A stretch of 64,000 bases of DNA from CAIZGX01 sp964385405 (GTDB lineage Bacteria; Bacteroidota; Bacteroidia; Flavobacteriales_D; Sanyastnellaceae), in the NCBI GenBank assembly GCA_964385405.1, contig CAYLOT010000007.1:1-64000 (forward strand), given 5' to 3'. This document shows positions 1-8,741 of the stretch, in pieces. Position 1 is the first letter of the stretch, and every line of letters begins with the position of its first letter. The notes beneath the pieces were generated by a model, which worked only from the letters and a program-made list of their open reading frames with translations, had not been told where the DNA came from and made no database searches. The translations under genes were made by a program, and so were the position numbers.

Positions 1-61
1 CTTTACCTGGAGAGAACATTAATTTGTTCGCTTCGAAGACAGCAATTGCTTCAGGAACCGT
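1..61 (-). other. Antisense fragment of glutamate dehydrogenase (gdhA), chimeric edge
   Basis: Read on the minus strand, these bases encode TVPEAIAVFEANKLMFSPGK with no stop. This matches the conserved C-terminal block of hexameric NADP-type glutamate dehydrogenases (…PEAI.VF….L(F/Y).PGKAANAGG…), which should continue leftward outside the window. The homology ends at about base 61, and atpD homology on the other strand begins at about base 57, so the two share roughly five bases (accgt). The fragment is too short to be a gene. It is either a misassembled contig end or the scar of an inversion or deletion. The family assignment rests on my memory of the motif and was not searched. Confidence 0.6.
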
Positions 62-1085
62 CTTGATCATGGAGTTGATCAACAACATCGCTAAAGCTTA
101 CACAGGTCTTTCTGTATTTGCTGGTGTTGGTGAGCGTACTCGTGAAGGAAATGACTTGTTGCGCGAGATGATTGAGTCTGGCGTTATTAAATATGGCGAT
201 GCATTCGTGCACGAAATGGAGAAAGGTGGTTGGGACGTGTCTAAGGTAGACATGCAAGCCTTAGCAGATAGCCAAGCGACTTTGGTATTCGGTCAAATGA
301 ATGAACCTCCAGGAGCACGCGCACGTGTAGCATTGAGCGGTCTTTCAGTTGCTGAGTACTTCCGTGATGGAGACGAGCAATCAGGTGGACGTGATATCTT
401 ATTCTTTATCGACAACATCTTCCGTTTCACTCAAGCAGGTTCTGAGGTATCGGCTCTTTTAGGTCGTATGCCTTCTGCTGTAGGATATCAGCCAACATTG
501 GCTTCTGAGATGGGAGCTATGCAAGAGCGTATCACTTCTACCAAGAGAGGTTCTATTACTTCGGTTCAAGCGGTTTATGTACCTGCGGATGACTTGACTG
601 ACCCTGCGCCAGCAACAACTTTCGCTCACTTAGATGCAACCACAGTATTAAGCCGTAAGATTGCCGAGTTGGGTATCTACCCTGCAGTAGATCCATTGGA
701 TTCTACTTCTCGTATCTTAACTCCTGCAATCGTTGGTGACGAGCACTACCGTTGTGCTCAGCGTGTGAAAGGAATTCTACAACGATACAAAGAACTGCAA
801 GATATCATCGCAATCTTAGGTATGGATGAGTTGTCTGAAGACGATAAATTGTCTGTATACCGCGCTCGTAAAGTGCAGCGTTTCTTGTCTCAACCATTCC
901 ACGTGGCTGAGCAATTCACCGGTATCCCAGGGGTATTGGTTCCAATTGAAGAAACAATCAAAGGTTTCAACATGATTCTTGACGGGGAGTGTGATGAGTA
1001 TCCAGAAGCTGCTTTCAACTTGAAAGGTACCATCGAAGAGGCTATCGAAGCTGGTAAGAAAATGTTGGCTGAATCTAAGAATTAA
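3..1085 (+). CDS. atpD: ATP synthase F1 subunit beta, 5'-truncated
   Basis: Catalytic beta subunit of the membrane F1Fo ATP synthase, which makes ATP from ADP and phosphate using the ion gradient. From TVLIMELINNIAK onward it is a textbook beta subunit: the catalytic-Glu motif GVGERTREGND, the Walker B strand RDILFFIDN, the SALLGRMPSAVGYQPTL block and the C-terminal helical domain ending MLAESKN. About 350 residues of a normal ~500 are present. The frame stays open to the window edge, but codons 1-18 (bases 3-56) do not encode the expected P-loop GGAGVGKT directly before TVLI; they encode an unrelated stretch ending ASGT. True homology starts near base 57. atpC follows after 8 nt, the usual order in an atp operon. 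The function call is certain; the 5' end should not be trusted. Confidence 0.95.
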   Translation, partial: LPGENINLFASKTAIASGTVLIMELINNIAKAYTGLSVFAGVGERTREGNDLLREMIESGVIKYGDAFVHEMEKGGWDVSKVDMQALADSQATLVFGQMNEPPGARARVALSGLSVAEYFRDGDEQSGGRDILFFIDNIFRFTQAGSEVSALLGRMPSAVGYQPTLASEMGAMQERITSTKRGSITSVQAVYVPADDLTDPAPATTFAHLDATTVLSRKIAELGIYPAVDPLDSTSRILTPAIVGDEHYRCAQRVKGILQRYKELQDIIAILGMDELSEDDKLSVYRARKVQRFLSQPFHVAEQFTGIPGVLVPIEETIKGFNMILDGECDEYPEAAFNLKGTIEEAIEAGKKMLAESKN

Positions 1086-1093
1086 GAGCAATT

Positions 1094-1330
1094 ATGCGCG
1101 TTGAAATAATTACCCCAGAAACCGTACTCTTCCAAGGTGAAGCAGAATATGTTTTCCTTCCAGGAAGTTCAGGTGGATTGGGAATCTTGAACAATCACGC
1201 CCCTTTAATTTCTTCATTGAAAAAAGGAAGCGTGCGTGTGAAAGATGCTCAAGGCAAAGAATTGACTTTCGATGTACTTGGCGGTACCGTTGAGGTATTG
1301 AACAACCAAGTAATGGTTTTAGCTGAATAA
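1094..1330 (+). CDS. atpC: ATP synthase F1 subunit epsilon, short form
   Basis: Central-stalk epsilon subunit that couples rotation in F1 to the c-ring. The 78 residues show the N-terminal beta-sandwich only: the start MRVEIITPETVLFQGEAEYV, the conserved LPGSSGGLGILNNHAPLISSL, then a last strand and stop. The C-terminal two-helix domain of the ~135-residue E. coli protein, which inhibits ATP hydrolysis, is absent. Short epsilon subunits are common in Bacteroidota, so this is probably normal and not a truncation. It lies 8 nt after atpD in the same operon. Without the C-terminal helices, inhibition by the epsilon 'up' conformation is not expected. Confidence 0.93.
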   Translation: MRVEIITPETVLFQGEAEYVFLPGSSGGLGILNNHAPLISSLKKGSVRVKDAQGKELTFDVLGGTVEVLNNQVMVLAE

Positions 1331-1361
1331 TACTTCCACACAGGAAGAACAATCTAACGTT

Positions 1362-2708
1362 ATGAATATTGAACAACTCAACACCGGCTCTCTGACTGGA
1401 GAGTTAAAGGTGACTCTTGACCCTATTGATTACAACGAAAACTACGAGACGGCTCTTAAAACCTACCGTAAGCGCGTTGAGTTACCTGGATTTCGTAAAG
1501 GTGCAGTTCCTGCTTCTTTAGTGAAACAACGTTTCGGGAAGTCTTTGCTTGCCGATGAGATAAACAGAATGTTGCAAGAGGCTATCGGAAACTACGTTTC
1601 TGAAAACAAACTTGAGTTGTTAGGTAGCCCAATTCCAAAGGAAGGGGATGATGTTGGTGACTGGGACAATCCTTCCACTTTCACATTCACTTATGAAATT
1701 GGTTTTGCTCCTTCTTTCGATTTGAATTTAGATAAGTCGAAAACTTTCACCAAGTTGGAAGTAGATGTGAACGAAGAGCTCATCTCTCGTCAAATGAAAG
1801 AGTATGCGCGTCGTCACGGTCAACTTTCAAAACCTGAAGTAACCGAATCTGAAGACATGATCATGGCGGAAATCGCCGAGTTGAATGCCGATGGTTCTGT
1901 GAAAGAAGGTGGTGTTACGAACAAAACTTCGATCTTTTTAGAATACATCAAAGATGAAGCTACGAAGGCGTTGTTTGTTGGAAAGAATATCGGAGAAAGC
2001 GCAGAAGTTGATCCGTTCATGTTGAACAGTGATCACGAAGATCTTTCTCGCATGCTGGGTGTTACGCATCATGAGTTGCACCACATCGATTCAAAATTTC
2101 AGGTTACCATCTCTGAAATCATGCGCATGCAACCTGCAGAGTTGAATCAGGAATTGTTCGATAAGTTGTTCGAGCCTGGCACAGTGACTTCAGAAGAACA
2201 AATGAAAGAGCGTGTGAAAGCAGACTTAGTTGCTATGTTCGAAAAAGATTCTGAATGGATGTTCAAACGCGATTTTGCGAAAGACATCGTGAACATGGTT
2301 TCAATTGAATTACCCGATGAATTTTTGAAGCGTTTCATTCTCATGACCAACGAGAAGCCAATTGAAATGGCTCAGTTGGAAATGGAATATCCAGGCTATG
2401 CAAATGGATTGAAGTGGCAGTTGATTGAAAATAAAATCATCAAGGAAAACGAAATCAAGGTTACTGTAGATGATGCAATGAATTACGTTAAAGCCTCTTT
2501 GGTAGATCGTTTCAAGTCATACGGAATGCCGGTTGAAGAAGAACGTCTAGATCAATTAGCGAAGCAAACACTTGCGAAGCAAGAAGAAGCTAAAAATGTT
2601 TACGACATGTTGTATGAAGACGGAGTAATGAAGGTAGTTCAAGCGAATTGTTCAGTGAAAGTTGAACGTTTGGCTTATGAAGATTTCAGACACCGTGCTC
2701 AACACTAA
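1362..2708 (+). CDS. tig: Trigger factor, ribosome-associated chaperone
   Basis: Binds at the ribosome exit tunnel and shields nascent chains. The 448 residues have the family's length. The ribosome-binding signature GFRKGAVP lies at about residues 45-52 (LPGFRKGAVPASLVKQRFG). A middle domain corresponding to the FKBP-like peptidyl-prolyl isomerase follows at about residues 150-245; it is poorly conserved, as in other Bacteroidota. The rest (about 250-448) is the charged helical C-terminal cradle. An AGGAAG ribosome-binding site lies ahead of the ATG. The 31-nt gap to atpC suggests read-through from the atp operon, and a strong hairpin terminator follows at 2731. Confidence 0.95.
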   Translation: MNIEQLNTGSLTGELKVTLDPIDYNENYETALKTYRKRVELPGFRKGAVPASLVKQRFGKSLLADEINRMLQEAIGNYVSENKLELLGSPIPKEGDDVGDWDNPSTFTFTYEIGFAPSFDLNLDKSKTFTKLEVDVNEELISRQMKEYARRHGQLSKPEVTESEDMIMAEIAELNADGSVKEGGVTNKTSIFLEYIKDEATKALFVGKNIGESAEVDPFMLNSDHEDLSRMLGVTHHELHHIDSKFQVTISEIMRMQPAELNQELFDKLFEPGTVTSEEQMKERVKADLVAMFEKDSEWMFKRDFAKDIVNMVSIELPDEFLKRFILMTNEKPIEMAQLEMEYPGYANGLKWQLIENKIIKENEIKVTVDDAMNYVKASLVDRFKSYGMPVEEERLDQLAKQTLAKQEEAKNVYDMLYEDGVMKVVQANCSVKVERLAYEDFRHRAQH

Positions 2709-2730
2709 TAGGAAATTTTAGAAAAAGAAA

Positions 2731-2757
2731 AACCTCGGAATCCCGAGGTTTTTTTTA
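2731..2757. terminator. Bidirectional rho-independent terminator between tig and the DUF349 gene
   Basis: The 8-bp stem AACCTCGG/CCGAGGTT with an AATC loop is preceded by an A-run and followed by eight T residues. It lies between convergent genes and can terminate transcription on both strands. Confidence 0.9.
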
Positions 2758-2775
2758 TGAACTGAACTTCAATCG

Positions 2776-4464
2776 TTAGTTTTGAAGCAATGAAATTTTC
2801 TCTAAAATTTCTGAAATCTCACGTTTAGCAGCAACAATCTTCTTCTCAATTTCTTTGCGCATGCCTTCAGCACCTTTACCGGTGAAGATTCCCATGTTGT
2901 TTTCGTAAGACTTGATGTCGCCCTTCAACTTATCAATTTTATCGCGCAAAATCATTTTCTCTCGACTTAATCCTTTATCGCCAGAAGACTTGATTGTTTC
3001 GATACGCGATTTGTAACGTGTCATATCTGCTTCCTTGCGGTCCGCATTCAACTTACCGTACTTCTCGTCGAAAGCAGCTTTGTGACGCGCTTGCATTTTC
3101 GCGTAATGCTCTCGAGGAACGTGTCCAAGCGCCTGCCAGCGTTCGTTGAATAAACGCAGCATAGCTAAATCTTCATTCTTATTTCCGGAAAGAGGCGTGT
3201 TTTCAATTTCTGTAAGCAACGCTTCTTTCAATCTTAAATTCTCTTCTTGAATACCTGTCAACTCTCCGAAGTGTTCTTTTTTTCTTTGAAAGAAAACATC
3301 GCAAGCAGAGCGGAAGCGCTGCCATAATTTTTGCTCTTCTTTTGGGTCAGCTCCGCCAACTTGTTTCCATTTTTCTTGAAGCTTTTTAATTCCTTCTGTA
3401 GCCCCTTTCCAATCGGAGCTGTCTTGAAATACTTTTGCTTCGTTAATTAAAGTCTCTTTGGCTTTTTTGTTCTTTTCGTACACTTCTTTTCTCGAGTCGA
3501 AATAAGCACTGCGTTTCGTGAAGAATAAATCACACAATCCGCGGAACTCTTGCCAAATTTCTTCATTCTCTTTTTTCTTAACCCAGCCTATGGTTTTCCA
3601 TTCCTCTTGAAGTTTTAAAACTTCTTCTGTCCATTTATTCCAACTGTTACTCTGAGAAAGGTCCAATTCAAGAATTTCTTTCATGCGCTGAATGAGCAAT
3701 GTTTTCTTCGCAAGATTTTCATTGCTGCTTGCACTCAAGGCATCGTAGTGCGCTTGAATACGCTCTTGCTCAACTCGAAGAATTCCGAAAAAGTCATCAC
3801 CCATTTTTTGAAACGTCTCTTTCGGAGAAGGTCCAATTTGCATCCATTCACGTTGAAGTTTTCTTACTTCAACTTCAAGCTCATTAATCGACTCAATAAC
3901 TGAAAGACCTTTTGCTAATTCCATCAATTCTTCCTTCAACTTCTGATTCACTTTTAAATCATTCGCTTGAAGTTCTTTGTAGATATTAATGTGATAGAAG
4001 AAATCTTGATTCGCTTTGTGCCAACGTTCGCTCAGTGCTGGATATTTATCTCCGGGCACGTCACCTGTATTGTCCCAATATTCTTTTATTTCTTTTTGAA
4101 GTGAAAAAGCTTTTCCAATGTTTTCTTCGTTCTTGGAAAGACGCTCCATACGATCACACAAATCCGATTTTATTTCGAAATTTCTAGCGCGTTCTTGGGC
4201 AAGCAATTTGCCAGCTGCTTGAATTTTATCTTCGTATTCTTTTAATAACTCTTGAAGGGTGCCTTCAAGTTCATGAGGGGTGTATACAAATTCAACTTCA
4301 GTGCCTTCGGCATTTTCCGATTTGAATTGTTCCCATTGCAATTGACGCTCTTTCACGCTTTCCGCTTTCCAATTGCTGCGAATGTTCTTTACTTGATCAC
4401 GCACCAACATAATGTCTTCAGCATGAAGCAAGTCGCGCAATTGGCCTATTAATTCCTCTTTCAT
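2776..4464 (-). CDS. DUF349 repeat protein
   Basis: Cytoplasmic, almost entirely helical protein of 562 residues with no signal peptide. It carries five or so copies of the DUF349 repeat (about 65-75 residues each), recognisable by motifs such as LQREWMQIGPSPKE, LQEEWKTIGWVKKKENEEIWQEFR, LQEKWKQVGGADPKEEQKLWQRFRSACDVFF and NERWQALGHVPREHYAKM. A coiled-coil C-terminus is rich in Lys and Glu. The molecular role of DUF349 proteins is not established to my knowledge. The open frame reaches a TTG at 4497, but the ATG at 4464 is preferred because a TAAATTTG -7 box (4486-4493) falls inside the extension. Confidence 0.85.
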   Translation of the reverse strand: MKEELIGQLRDLLHAEDIMLVRDQVKNIRSNWKAESVKERQLQWEQFKSENAEGTEVEFVYTPHELEGTLQELLKEYEDKIQAAGKLLAQERARNFEIKSDLCDRMERLSKNEENIGKAFSLQKEIKEYWDNTGDVPGDKYPALSERWHKANQDFFYHINIYKELQANDLKVNQKLKEELMELAKGLSVIESINELEVEVRKLQREWMQIGPSPKETFQKMGDDFFGILRVEQERIQAHYDALSASSNENLAKKTLLIQRMKEILELDLSQSNSWNKWTEEVLKLQEEWKTIGWVKKKENEEIWQEFRGLCDLFFTKRSAYFDSRKEVYEKNKKAKETLINEAKVFQDSSDWKGATEGIKKLQEKWKQVGGADPKEEQKLWQRFRSACDVFFQRKKEHFGELTGIQEENLRLKEALLTEIENTPLSGNKNEDLAMLRLFNERWQALGHVPREHYAKMQARHKAAFDEKYGKLNADRKEADMTRYKSRIETIKSSGDKGLSREKMILRDKIDKLKGDIKSYENNMGIFTGKGAEGMRKEIEKKIVAAKREISEILEKISLLQN

Positions 4465-4485
4465 TTTGATTCTTCGATTCTCAAA

Positions 4486-4493
4486 CAAATTTA
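4486..4493 (-). promoter_or_regulatory. -7 promoter box TAAATTTG for the DUF349 gene
   Basis: An exact match to the Bacteroidota -7 consensus TAnnTTTG, 21 nt upstream of the ATG at 4464. No clear -33 TTG is seen at the right distance. Confidence 0.5.
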
Positions 4494-4548
4494 ACAAAGA
4501 AATTTTATAATTCCTTTGAACAATTCACTCCTCCATAACTATTCTTTC

Positions 4549-4556
4549 TAATTTAG
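4549..4556 (+). promoter_or_regulatory. -7-like box TAATTTAG directly before recX
   Basis: One mismatch to TAnnTTTG, ending 4 nt before the ATG. If used, transcription would start at or within a few bases of the start codon. No ribosome-binding site can fit. Confidence 0.35.
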
Positions 4557-4560
4557 AACA

Positions 4561-5052
4561 ATGCAAAATGATGCGCCCATAGACCTTGCAAAATGCCGCT
4601 TGAAAATTCAGCGCTATTGCGATAAAGCCGAACGTGCGCCGTTTGATGTGGAGAAGAAATTAATTCAATGGGGAGTTTGGCCAAATGATAGACAAACGCT
4701 CATGGCTGAACTAATTTCTTTGAATCTCTTGAATGAATCGCGCTTTGCTTCTGCATTCGCTCACGATCATTTCGAATTCCGGAAGTGGAGCAAGCGTAAA
4801 ATTGAATTGCATTTAAAAGCCAAACGCATTTCTTCCCGAAACATTCAGGATGCCATTCGAAACCTTCCAAATGAAGGCGATGCGTTACAAATTCGAGCCC
4901 TGCTTCCTTCCCTACAAAAAAAATATGAAAAGAAAGGAAGGTTGAAAAATCAATATGCTGCGAAAGCCTTGATTCGAAAGGGGTTTCAAACAGAAGAGGT
5001 GTTTAAAGTTCTTCGAGAATCGAGTGAAAGTTTTGACGAGTTTTTAGATTAA
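4561..5052 (+). CDS. recX: Regulatory protein RecX
   Basis: Small helical protein of 163 residues that in characterised bacteria modulates RecA filament assembly. The three tandem three-helix RecX repeats can be followed: KCRLKIQRYCDKAERAPFDVEKKLIQWGV, LISLNLLNESRFASAFAHDHFEFRKWSKRKIELHLKAKRI (the best-conserved part, with the L(N)ESRFA…F…DH…K(WS)K.KI…L family pattern), and the C-terminal KNQYAAKALIRKGFQTEEVFKVL. recA is not in the window. The gene is followed after 35 nt by prfB with its own -7-like box, so it is probably transcribed alone. Confidence 0.88.
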   Translation: MQNDAPIDLAKCRLKIQRYCDKAERAPFDVEKKLIQWGVWPNDRQTLMAELISLNLLNESRFASAFAHDHFEFRKWSKRKIELHLKAKRISSRNIQDAIRNLPNEGDALQIRALLPSLQKKYEKKGRLKNQYAAKALIRKGFQTEEVFKVLRESSESFDEFLD

Positions 5053-5058
5053 TTGACG

Positions 5059-5066
5059 TACTTTCG
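5059..5066 (+). promoter_or_regulatory. -7-like box TACTTTCG upstream of prfB
   Basis: One mismatch to TAnnTTTG, 21 nt before the prfB ATG at 5088. The spacing is the same as at other genes here whose mRNA would have a short leader. Confidence 0.4.
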
Positions 5067-5087
5067 CGCTATAAAATTTCATTCAAG

Positions 5088-6207
5088 ATGGCGATTACAA
5101 TTGACGCGATCAACGAACTGAAAGAGCGCACGAGAGCGCTCGGGAGGTATCTTTGACGTGGAGGTAAAACTCCTCCAAATTCGTGAAGACGAAAAACTAA
5201 CGCAAGACCCCGACTTTTGGAACGATCCGAAAAAAGCCGAGGCAACCATGAAGCAAATTCGAAACAAGAAATTGTGGACAGATGCTTTTCAAAAATGTCA
5301 ATCAGCTGTTGACGACACTCAAGTGCTTTATGAATTTTTCAAGGAAGGTGAAGTAGACGAAGCTGAACTCGATGAGCAATTTAAAATTGCTTCTACCGAG
5401 CTTGAAGAGCTTGAGTTTAAAAACATGCTTTCTGCCGAGGAAGATAACTTGAGCGCAGTACTTCAAATTACCGCCGGAGCAGGAGGTACAGAGAGTTGCG
5501 ATTGGGCAAGTATGCTCATGCGCATGTACATCATGTGGGGTGAAAAGAACGGCTACAAGGTGAAAGAACTCGATCTTCAAGAAGGAGATGTAGCAGGTGT
5601 AAAACAGTGTACACTCGAATTCGAAGGCCCGTTTGCATTCGGAATGTTGAAAGGTGAAAACGGTGTGCATCGATTGGTGCGTATTTCTCCATTCGATTCT
5701 AACGCAAAACGACACACGTCATTCGTAAGTGTGTATGTTTATCCGCTAGTAGACGACACCATTGACATTCATATTAATCCGGCTGATATTTCTTGGGACA
5801 CTTTCCGTTCAGGAGGAGCCGGTGGACAAAACGTAAACAAGGTTGAAACCGGTGTGCGTCTGAAGCACAAGCCTTCAGGAATTATCATTGATAACACTGA
5901 GACGCGTTCACAACTTCAAAACAAGGAGAAGGCTTTGCAATTGTTGAAGTCACAATTGTTTGAAGCCGAGTTGGCGAAACGTCACGCTGCACGCGACGAG
6001 ATTGAAGCAGGAAAAAAGAAAATCGAATGGGGTTCACAAATTCGTAACTACGTTATGCAGCCATATAAATTGGTGAAGGACGTGCGAACAGGTGAAGAAA
6101 CCAGCGATGTAGAAAAAGTAATGAATGGTGAAATAGATAATTTCTTGAAAGCATTTTTAATGGGACAAGGAAAGGGAGTTCAGCATTCAGATAACGACGA
6201 TTTATAA
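5088..6207 (+). CDS. prfB: Peptide chain release factor 2 (programmed +1 frameshift)
   Basis: Recognises UGA and UAA stop codons and triggers peptide release. Translation starts at ATG 5088 and reads 22 codons (MAITIDAINELKERTRALG then RYL) to an in-frame TGA at 5154-5156. A +1 slip at CTT-T continues at GAC (5155) for 350 more codons, giving a 372-residue protein. The second part has the RF2 tripeptide SPF in LVRISPFDSNAKRHTSF for stop-codon recognition and the catalytic GGQ in SGGAGGQNVNKVETGVR. A frame-unaware caller would start at GTG 5158 and lose the first helix. The gene lies 35 nt after recX, and fumC follows after 18 nt. Confidence 0.95.
5142..5157 (+). promoter_or_regulatory. RF2 programmed +1 frameshift signal
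   Basis: The sequence GGGAGGTATCTTTGAC has every element of the classic prfB recoding site: a Shine-Dalgarno-like GGGAGG a few bases upstream, the slippery CTT codon, and the UGA stop followed by C, a poor termination context. When RF2 is scarce the ribosome pauses at UGA and slips forward, so RF2 regulates its own synthesis. The E. coli site is AGGGGGTATCTTTGAC. Confidence 0.95.
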
Positions 6208-6225
6208 TTTAATACATAACCGAAC

Positions 6226-7629
6226 ATGGAAAATTTTCGTATTGAGAAAGACACAATGGGTGAAGTGAAAGTGCCCACAAACGTATACTGGGGAGCACAA
6301 ACAGAACGCTCTAGAAATAATTTTAAAATAGGACCAGAGTCAAGTATGCCGAGAGAAATTGTGAAAGCTTTCGGAACGTTGAAAAAGGCTGCTGCCCACG
6401 CGAACTGCGAATTAGGAGTTTTACCAGTTGAAAAGCGCGATGCAATTTCAGCGGTGTGCGACGAAATTGTGCGCGGAGAATTGTTCGATCATTTCCCATT
6501 GGTAATCTGGCAAACGGGTTCAGGTACGCAAAGCAACATGAACGTGAACGAAGTAGTTGCAAATCGTGCACACGTTTTGGCCGGTGGGAAATTGGGTGAA
6601 GGACAAATGTTGTTGAATCCGAACGACGATGTAAACAAATCTCAATCTTCAAACGATACGTATCCGACTGCTATGCACATGGCGGCATACGAGGCCGTTG
6701 TGAAAGTAACAATTCCGGGAGTAACACAACTTCGCAACACACTAGCTGCGAAATCAAAAGAGTTTATGAATGTGGTGAAGATTGGACGTACGCATTTGAT
6801 GGACGCAACTCCAGTGACATTGGGACAGGAGTTAAGCGGATATGTTGCGCAGTTAGACCACGGCCTTCGTGCTTTGAACAACACACTTTCACACCTCGGT
6901 GAATTGGCTTTAGGAGGAACCGCAGTCGGAACAGGAATAAATACACCTGAAGGATATTCAGAATTGGTAGCAGCGAAAATTGCTGAATTCAGTGGACTTC
7001 CTTTTCAAACTGCTCCAAATAAATTTGAAGCGTTAGCTGCACACGACGGTATTGTTGAAACACACGGTGCATTGAAACAATTAGCAGTTTCATTAAATAA
7101 AATTGCAAACGACATACGCATGATGGCAAGTGGACCGCGCAGCGGAATTGGAGAAATTTATATACCTGAAAACGAGCCAGGATCTTCGATCATGCCTGGA
7201 AAAGTAAACCCAACGCAATGCGAAGCATTAACCATGGTTTGCGCGCAAGTTATGGGTAACGACGTTGCCATTACTGTTGGCGGTACACAAGGACATTATG
7301 AGTTGAATGTGTTCAAGCCAATGATGGCTTACAACTTCTTGCAAAGTGCAATTTTATTGGGAGACGCTTGTGTGTCTTTCGATGTGAATTGTGCCGTGGG
7401 AATTGAACCCAACTACACGCGCATTGAAGAATTGGTGAACAATTCATTGATGTTGGTGACATCGTTGAACACAAAGATTGGTTACTACAAAGCTGCTGAG
7501 ATTGCTAAGACTGCACACAAGAACGGAACGACACTTCGTGAAGAAGCCATTCGTTTAGGTCATGTGACTGCTGAGGAGTATGACGAGATTGTTGTTCCTT
7601 CGAAAATGGTGGGTAAACTTCCAAAATAA
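6226..7629 (+). CDS. fumC: Fumarate hydratase, class II
   Basis: Iron-independent fumarase of the TCA cycle (fumarate + water to L-malate), acting as a cytoplasmic homotetramer. Its 467 residues match the family. It has TGSGTQSNMNVNEV, NDDVNKSQSSNDTYPTAMH, the active-site segment KIGRTHLMDATPVTLGQE, and the fumarase/aspartase signature GSSIMPGKVNPTQCE at about residues 318-332. The C-terminal domain continues through NKIGYYKAAEIAKTAHKNGTTLREEA. It lies 18 nt downstream of prfB. Aconitase, the other TCA enzyme here, is 24 kb away. Confidence 0.97.
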   Translation: MENFRIEKDTMGEVKVPTNVYWGAQTERSRNNFKIGPESSMPREIVKAFGTLKKAAAHANCELGVLPVEKRDAISAVCDEIVRGELFDHFPLVIWQTGSGTQSNMNVNEVVANRAHVLAGGKLGEGQMLLNPNDDVNKSQSSNDTYPTAMHMAAYEAVVKVTIPGVTQLRNTLAAKSKEFMNVVKIGRTHLMDATPVTLGQELSGYVAQLDHGLRALNNTLSHLGELALGGTAVGTGINTPEGYSELVAAKIAEFSGLPFQTAPNKFEALAAHDGIVETHGALKQLAVSLNKIANDIRMMASGPRSGIGEIYIPENEPGSSIMPGKVNPTQCEALTMVCAQVMGNDVAITVGGTQGHYELNVFKPMMAYNFLQSAILLGDACVSFDVNCAVGIEPNYTRIEELVNNSLMLVTSLNTKIGYYKAAEIAKTAHKNGTTLREEAIRLGHVTAEEYDEIVVPSKMVGKLPK

Positions 7630-7646
7630 TTTGATACTTTTAGTAC

Positions 7647-8741
7647 ATGACTGATATTTCAAAAAACTACTGCGTAATTATGGCAGGCGGAATAGGCTCA
7701 AGATTCTGGCCTATGAGTCGCACCGCTTTTCCAAAGCAGTTTCACGATATTCTTGGAACCGGACGCACGCTTATTCAAATGACGTACGATCGTTTTTTAC
7801 CTTTAGTTCCAAAGGAGAATATTTTGGTTGTAACGAACGAAAGATATAAGGCACTCGTTTTAGAACAATTGCCAGACCTTCAACCCGAGCAAGTGTTGTG
7901 TGAACCATTCATGCGTAACACTGCCCCGTGTGTCGCTTATTCGGCATTCTGGATTGCAGAGCGCACGCCCGATGCAAACATTGTCGTTGCACCAAGCGAT
8001 CACCTCATTACACGCGAAGCTTCGTTTATTGAGGACATTCAAATCAGCATGAACCAGGCGAACAAATCGGGAAACCTCGTAACGCTTGGAATTAAACCTA
8101 CTCGTCCCGACACCGGTTACGGATACATTCAATGGGCCGATGCAAAAGACGTAGATAACGACCGTGTGAAGAAAGTAAAAACCTTCACCGAGAAACCGAA
8201 TTTAGAGTTGGCGAAAGACTTCATTGAAAGTGGAGACTTCTATTGGAACTCGGGAATTTTTGTATGGACTCTCGAGTCTATTATGAAGGCCTTCCAATCA
8301 CATCTTCCAGAAATGTACTCACAATTCGAAGAAGGAAAAGGAAAGTACGGAACCTCGGAAGAAAAGGTTTTCATTAACAACATGTACAGCAGTTGCGAGA
8401 ACATCAGTATCGATTACGGTATTATGGAAAAAGCAAGAAATGTGAATGTTGTATTGAGTGATTTCGGTTGGAGCGATCTCGGAACTTGGGGGTCGCTTCA
8501 CACCCAATTGTCTTCCGACGAACACAACAACGGTGTAGTAGGAGAGAACGTGATGCTTTACAATTGCTCAGACAGTGTTGTACATGTGGGAAGTGATAAG
8601 TTGGTAGTACTTCATGGATTGAACGGATACATCGTAGTTGACACAGGCGTTTCATTGTTGGTCTGCAAGAAGGAAGACGAACAAAAGATTAAACAATTCG
8701 TAAACGACATTAAACTTAATAAGGGCGAGTCATGGGTATAG
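7647..8741 (+). CDS. manC: Mannose-1-phosphate guanylyltransferase
   Basis: Makes GDP-mannose from mannose-1-phosphate and GTP for surface polysaccharides. The 364 residues hold one nucleotidyltransferase domain: the nucleotide loop VIMAGGIGSRFWPMSR with AFPKQF at residues 10-31, the PSDHLI metal/sugar motif at about residue 114, KPTRPDTGYGYIQW, FTEKPNLE and GDFYWNSGIFVW. A short left-handed helix region with NVVLSDFGWSDLGTW follows. The phosphomannose isomerase domain of bifunctional ManC proteins is absent. A TACTTTTA box ends 4 nt before the ATG. The gene overlaps the next by 10 nt, so the two are probably translationally coupled. The envelope polysaccharide genes at 12.4-15.8 kb could use the product. 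Confidence 0.93.
   Translation: MTDISKNYCVIMAGGIGSRFWPMSRTAFPKQFHDILGTGRTLIQMTYDRFLPLVPKENILVVTNERYKALVLEQLPDLQPEQVLCEPFMRNTAPCVAYSAFWIAERTPDANIVVAPSDHLITREASFIEDIQISMNQANKSGNLVTLGIKPTRPDTGYGYIQWADAKDVDNDRVKKVKTFTEKPNLELAKDFIESGDFYWNSGIFVWTLESIMKAFQSHLPEMYSQFEEGKGKYGTSEEKVFINNMYSSCENISIDYGIMEKARNVNVVLSDFGWSDLGTWGSLHTQLSSDEHNNGVVGENVMLYNCSDSVVHVGSDKLVVLHGLNGYIVVDTGVSLLVCKKEDEQKIKQFVNDIKLNKGESWV

Noticed and set aside
3..56. A divergent ATP synthase beta subunit with a novel nucleotide-binding loop
   Set aside because: The replaced part has no P-loop at all, while the reverse strand of the same bases gives a good glutamate dehydrogenase peptide. A chimera explains this better than a new loop.
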